A stretch of DNA of 7,114 nucleotides from Sulfurovum sp. Its GTDB lineage: Bacteria > Campylobacterota > Campylobacteria > Campylobacterales > Sulfurovaceae. The stretch covers positions 1 to 7,114 of the forward strand of contig WGDG01000291.1 of NCBI GenBank assembly GCA_015493425.1, read 5' to 3'. The first letter of the stretch is position 1. Every line of letters starts with the position of its first letter. The translations under genes were made by a program, and so were the position numbers. Under the pieces are notes generated by a model. It searched no databases, was not told the origin of the DNA, and worked only from the letters and a program-made list of their open reading frames with translations. Positions 5,788 to 7,114 of the stretch are shown here, in pieces.

Positions 5788-7114
5788 GCATCTGCTTCTC
5801 TTTACATTATGGGTTTATGGCAGTGTTTTGCTGTATGCTGCAACGGAAGAGAACCGTAATATTGAAGTTTCTGCAACCCATGTCGAGGGGACGGGCACAA
5901 TAATGCGTGCGAGTGACGGTGTGGTTGTGTATTATGAAGATAGTATTATTCATGCTGACAAAGCGGTGTACAATAAAGAGAAGCATCTGCTGACACTTGA
6001 CGGCAATATTGAAATGATCGGCTACAGCGGCACCAAAGAACATGCAGCACACATGGATATCGATACTGAAACGAACACAGTGCGTTTCAAAGAACTTTTC
6101 TTTACCAATGCCAACGATGTTTGGCTGCTGACAAACGATGCAAATAAAACAGACGGCAACTATACATTTGGAAACAGTATGCTCTCAAGCTGTAACATCA
6201 AAGATCCGCTTTGGAAAATGTATTTTTCCGAAGCGACCTATGACAGTGTCGACAAATATATGAAACTGTACAATACCCGTGTCTATTTTGATGACGTACC
6301 GGTTTTCTATACGCCTTATCTGGCTTTCTCTACAGATAACCGAAGAAAATCGGGGCTGCTGTTCCCGATGATGGGATACAGCAACAATGAAGGGTTTATA
6401 TATGAACAACCTGTTTTCTGGGCGATCAGTGACAGTATGGATCTGGAGTTCAACCCGCAGATAAGAACAAAGCGAAGTGTGGGAATGTATGCTACCTACC
6501 GGTTTGTGGATTCTCCCAACTCTTCAGGTGAACTGAGAGCAGGCTATTTTAAAGATAAACAGTCGTTTGCAGAAGAGAACAATTTGAGAAATAACAAACA
6601 TTACGGTTTGGAATTTTTTTACGACTCCTCGGATTTTCTTGGAAAATATCTGCCTTCAGACTATACAGACGGACTTTATGCAAATATTATTTGGCTCAAC
6701 GATATTGATTACCTCAACCTACAAAAGAGTTCACTTGAACATTTTGGGCAGACATATTTGCAAGAATCACGACTCAATTATTTTCTTTACAACAATGACT
6801 GGTATGGCGGTCTCAACGCCAAATACTTTATTGATACCAGAGTAGATAGCAATGACAGAACCATTCAAACACTGCCGGCACTGCAATTCCATAAATTTCT
6901 TGACAGGCTCTTTTTTGATAACCTGACCTATTCGCTGGATATCCAAACACGCCGGCTTGATAGAAGAGAAGGGGCGACCCTCAACTCTGCGGAATTCCGT
7001 ATTCCCATCGAATTTACTACATCGTTTTTTGATGACTATGTAAGTTTTTCGCTTGGAGAGCAGCTTTACTACGGCCGTTTTTTCTTTGGGAATGTGGAAG
7101 CACCGACACCAGAT
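5780..7114 (+). CDS. lptD: LPS-assembly protein LptD, N-terminal part (runs off the window)
   Basis: LptD (OstA/Imp) is the outer-membrane beta-barrel that, with the lipoprotein LptE, inserts lipopolysaccharide into the outer leaflet. The frame is open for 445 codons to the last base; full-length proteins are typically ~700-800 residues, so the C-terminal barrel is missing. A signal peptide (about residues 1-20, cleavage probably after LYA) leads into an OstA/LptA-type jellyroll (~27-125) with IEVSATHVEG, SDGVVVYYEDSIIHADKAVYN and LTLDGNIEMIG. The barrel part starts with the family hallmarks SSCNIKDPLWKM (C138), VPVFYTPYLAF, RRKSGLLFP and PQIRTKRSVGMYATYRF. C138 aligns with E. coli C173 in the equivalent motif; no other cysteine occurs in the visible part. 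The ATG at 5780 overlaps the RDD gene stop (ATGTCTAA) without a clear ribosome binding site, implying coupled translation. Confidence 0.95.
   Translation, partial: MSKHLLLFTLWVYGSVLLYAATEENRNIEVSATHVEGTGTIMRASDGVVVYYEDSIIHADKAVYNKEKHLLTLDGNIEMIGYSGTKEHAAHMDIDTETNTVRFKELFFTNANDVWLLTNDANKTDGNYTFGNSMLSSCNIKDPLWKMYFSEATYDSVDKYMKLYNTRVYFDDVPVFYTPYLAFSTDNRRKSGLLFPMMGYSNNEGFIYEQPVFWAISDSMDLEFNPQIRTKRSVGMYATYRFVDSPNSSGELRAGYFKDKQSFAEENNLRNNKHYGLEFFYDSSDFLGKYLPSDYTDGLYANIIWLNDIDYLNLQKSSLEHFGQTYLQESRLNYFLYNNDWYGGLNAKYFIDTRVDSNDRTIQTLPALQFHKFLDRLFFDNLTYSLDIQTRRLDRREGATLNSAEFRIPIEFTTSFFDDYVSFSLGEQLYYGRFFFGNVEAPTPD

Overview
This window looks like chromosomal housekeeping DNA from a campylobacterotal (epsilonproteobacterial) bacterium. 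A deep-sea or sediment Sulfurovum/Sulfurimonas-type organism is my best guess. That rests on the flavour of the proteins (for example a REYS instead of REHA motif in PurD), on promoters with a clear TATAAT and mostly no recognisable -35 box, on moderate G+C, and on the gene order purD - RDD protein - lptD. I could not run a database search. All convincing genes are on the + strand.

Layout. Positions 1-125 hold a short inverted repeat and a textbook sigma70-type promoter in front of htpG (126-1988), the bacterial Hsp90 chaperone. A GC-rich hairpin (2001-2017) probably ends htpG transcription. A new promoter then drives a two-gene unit: a FieF-like cation diffusion facilitator (2067-3011, TTG start) and hemD, uroporphyrinogen-III synthase (3011-3664), joined by a TAATG overlap.

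Positions 3665-4057 are a 393-base gap with no protein gene but much structure. A TATAAT box directly after the hemD stop precedes a ~186-nt segment that folds by eye into one long rod with an open middle, the architecture of 6S RNA. Next comes a ~120-nt imperfect inverted repeat with an 11-bp perfect core. Five of its nine mismatches are A.C on the + strand and would be G.U wobbles in an RNA read from the - strand. A perfect 14-bp palindrome sits at its foot. This gap is the most interesting part of the window.

The last block is a tightly coupled operon: purD (4058-5335, purine synthesis), a small RDD-family membrane protein (5335-5787, TAATG overlap with purD) and the first 445 codons of lptD (5780 onward, ATGTCTAA overlap), which runs off the window. 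The operon links purine synthesis with outer-membrane lipopolysaccharide assembly. The RDD protein has no assigned role. No mobile-element gene, CRISPR array, tRNA or rRNA was seen.
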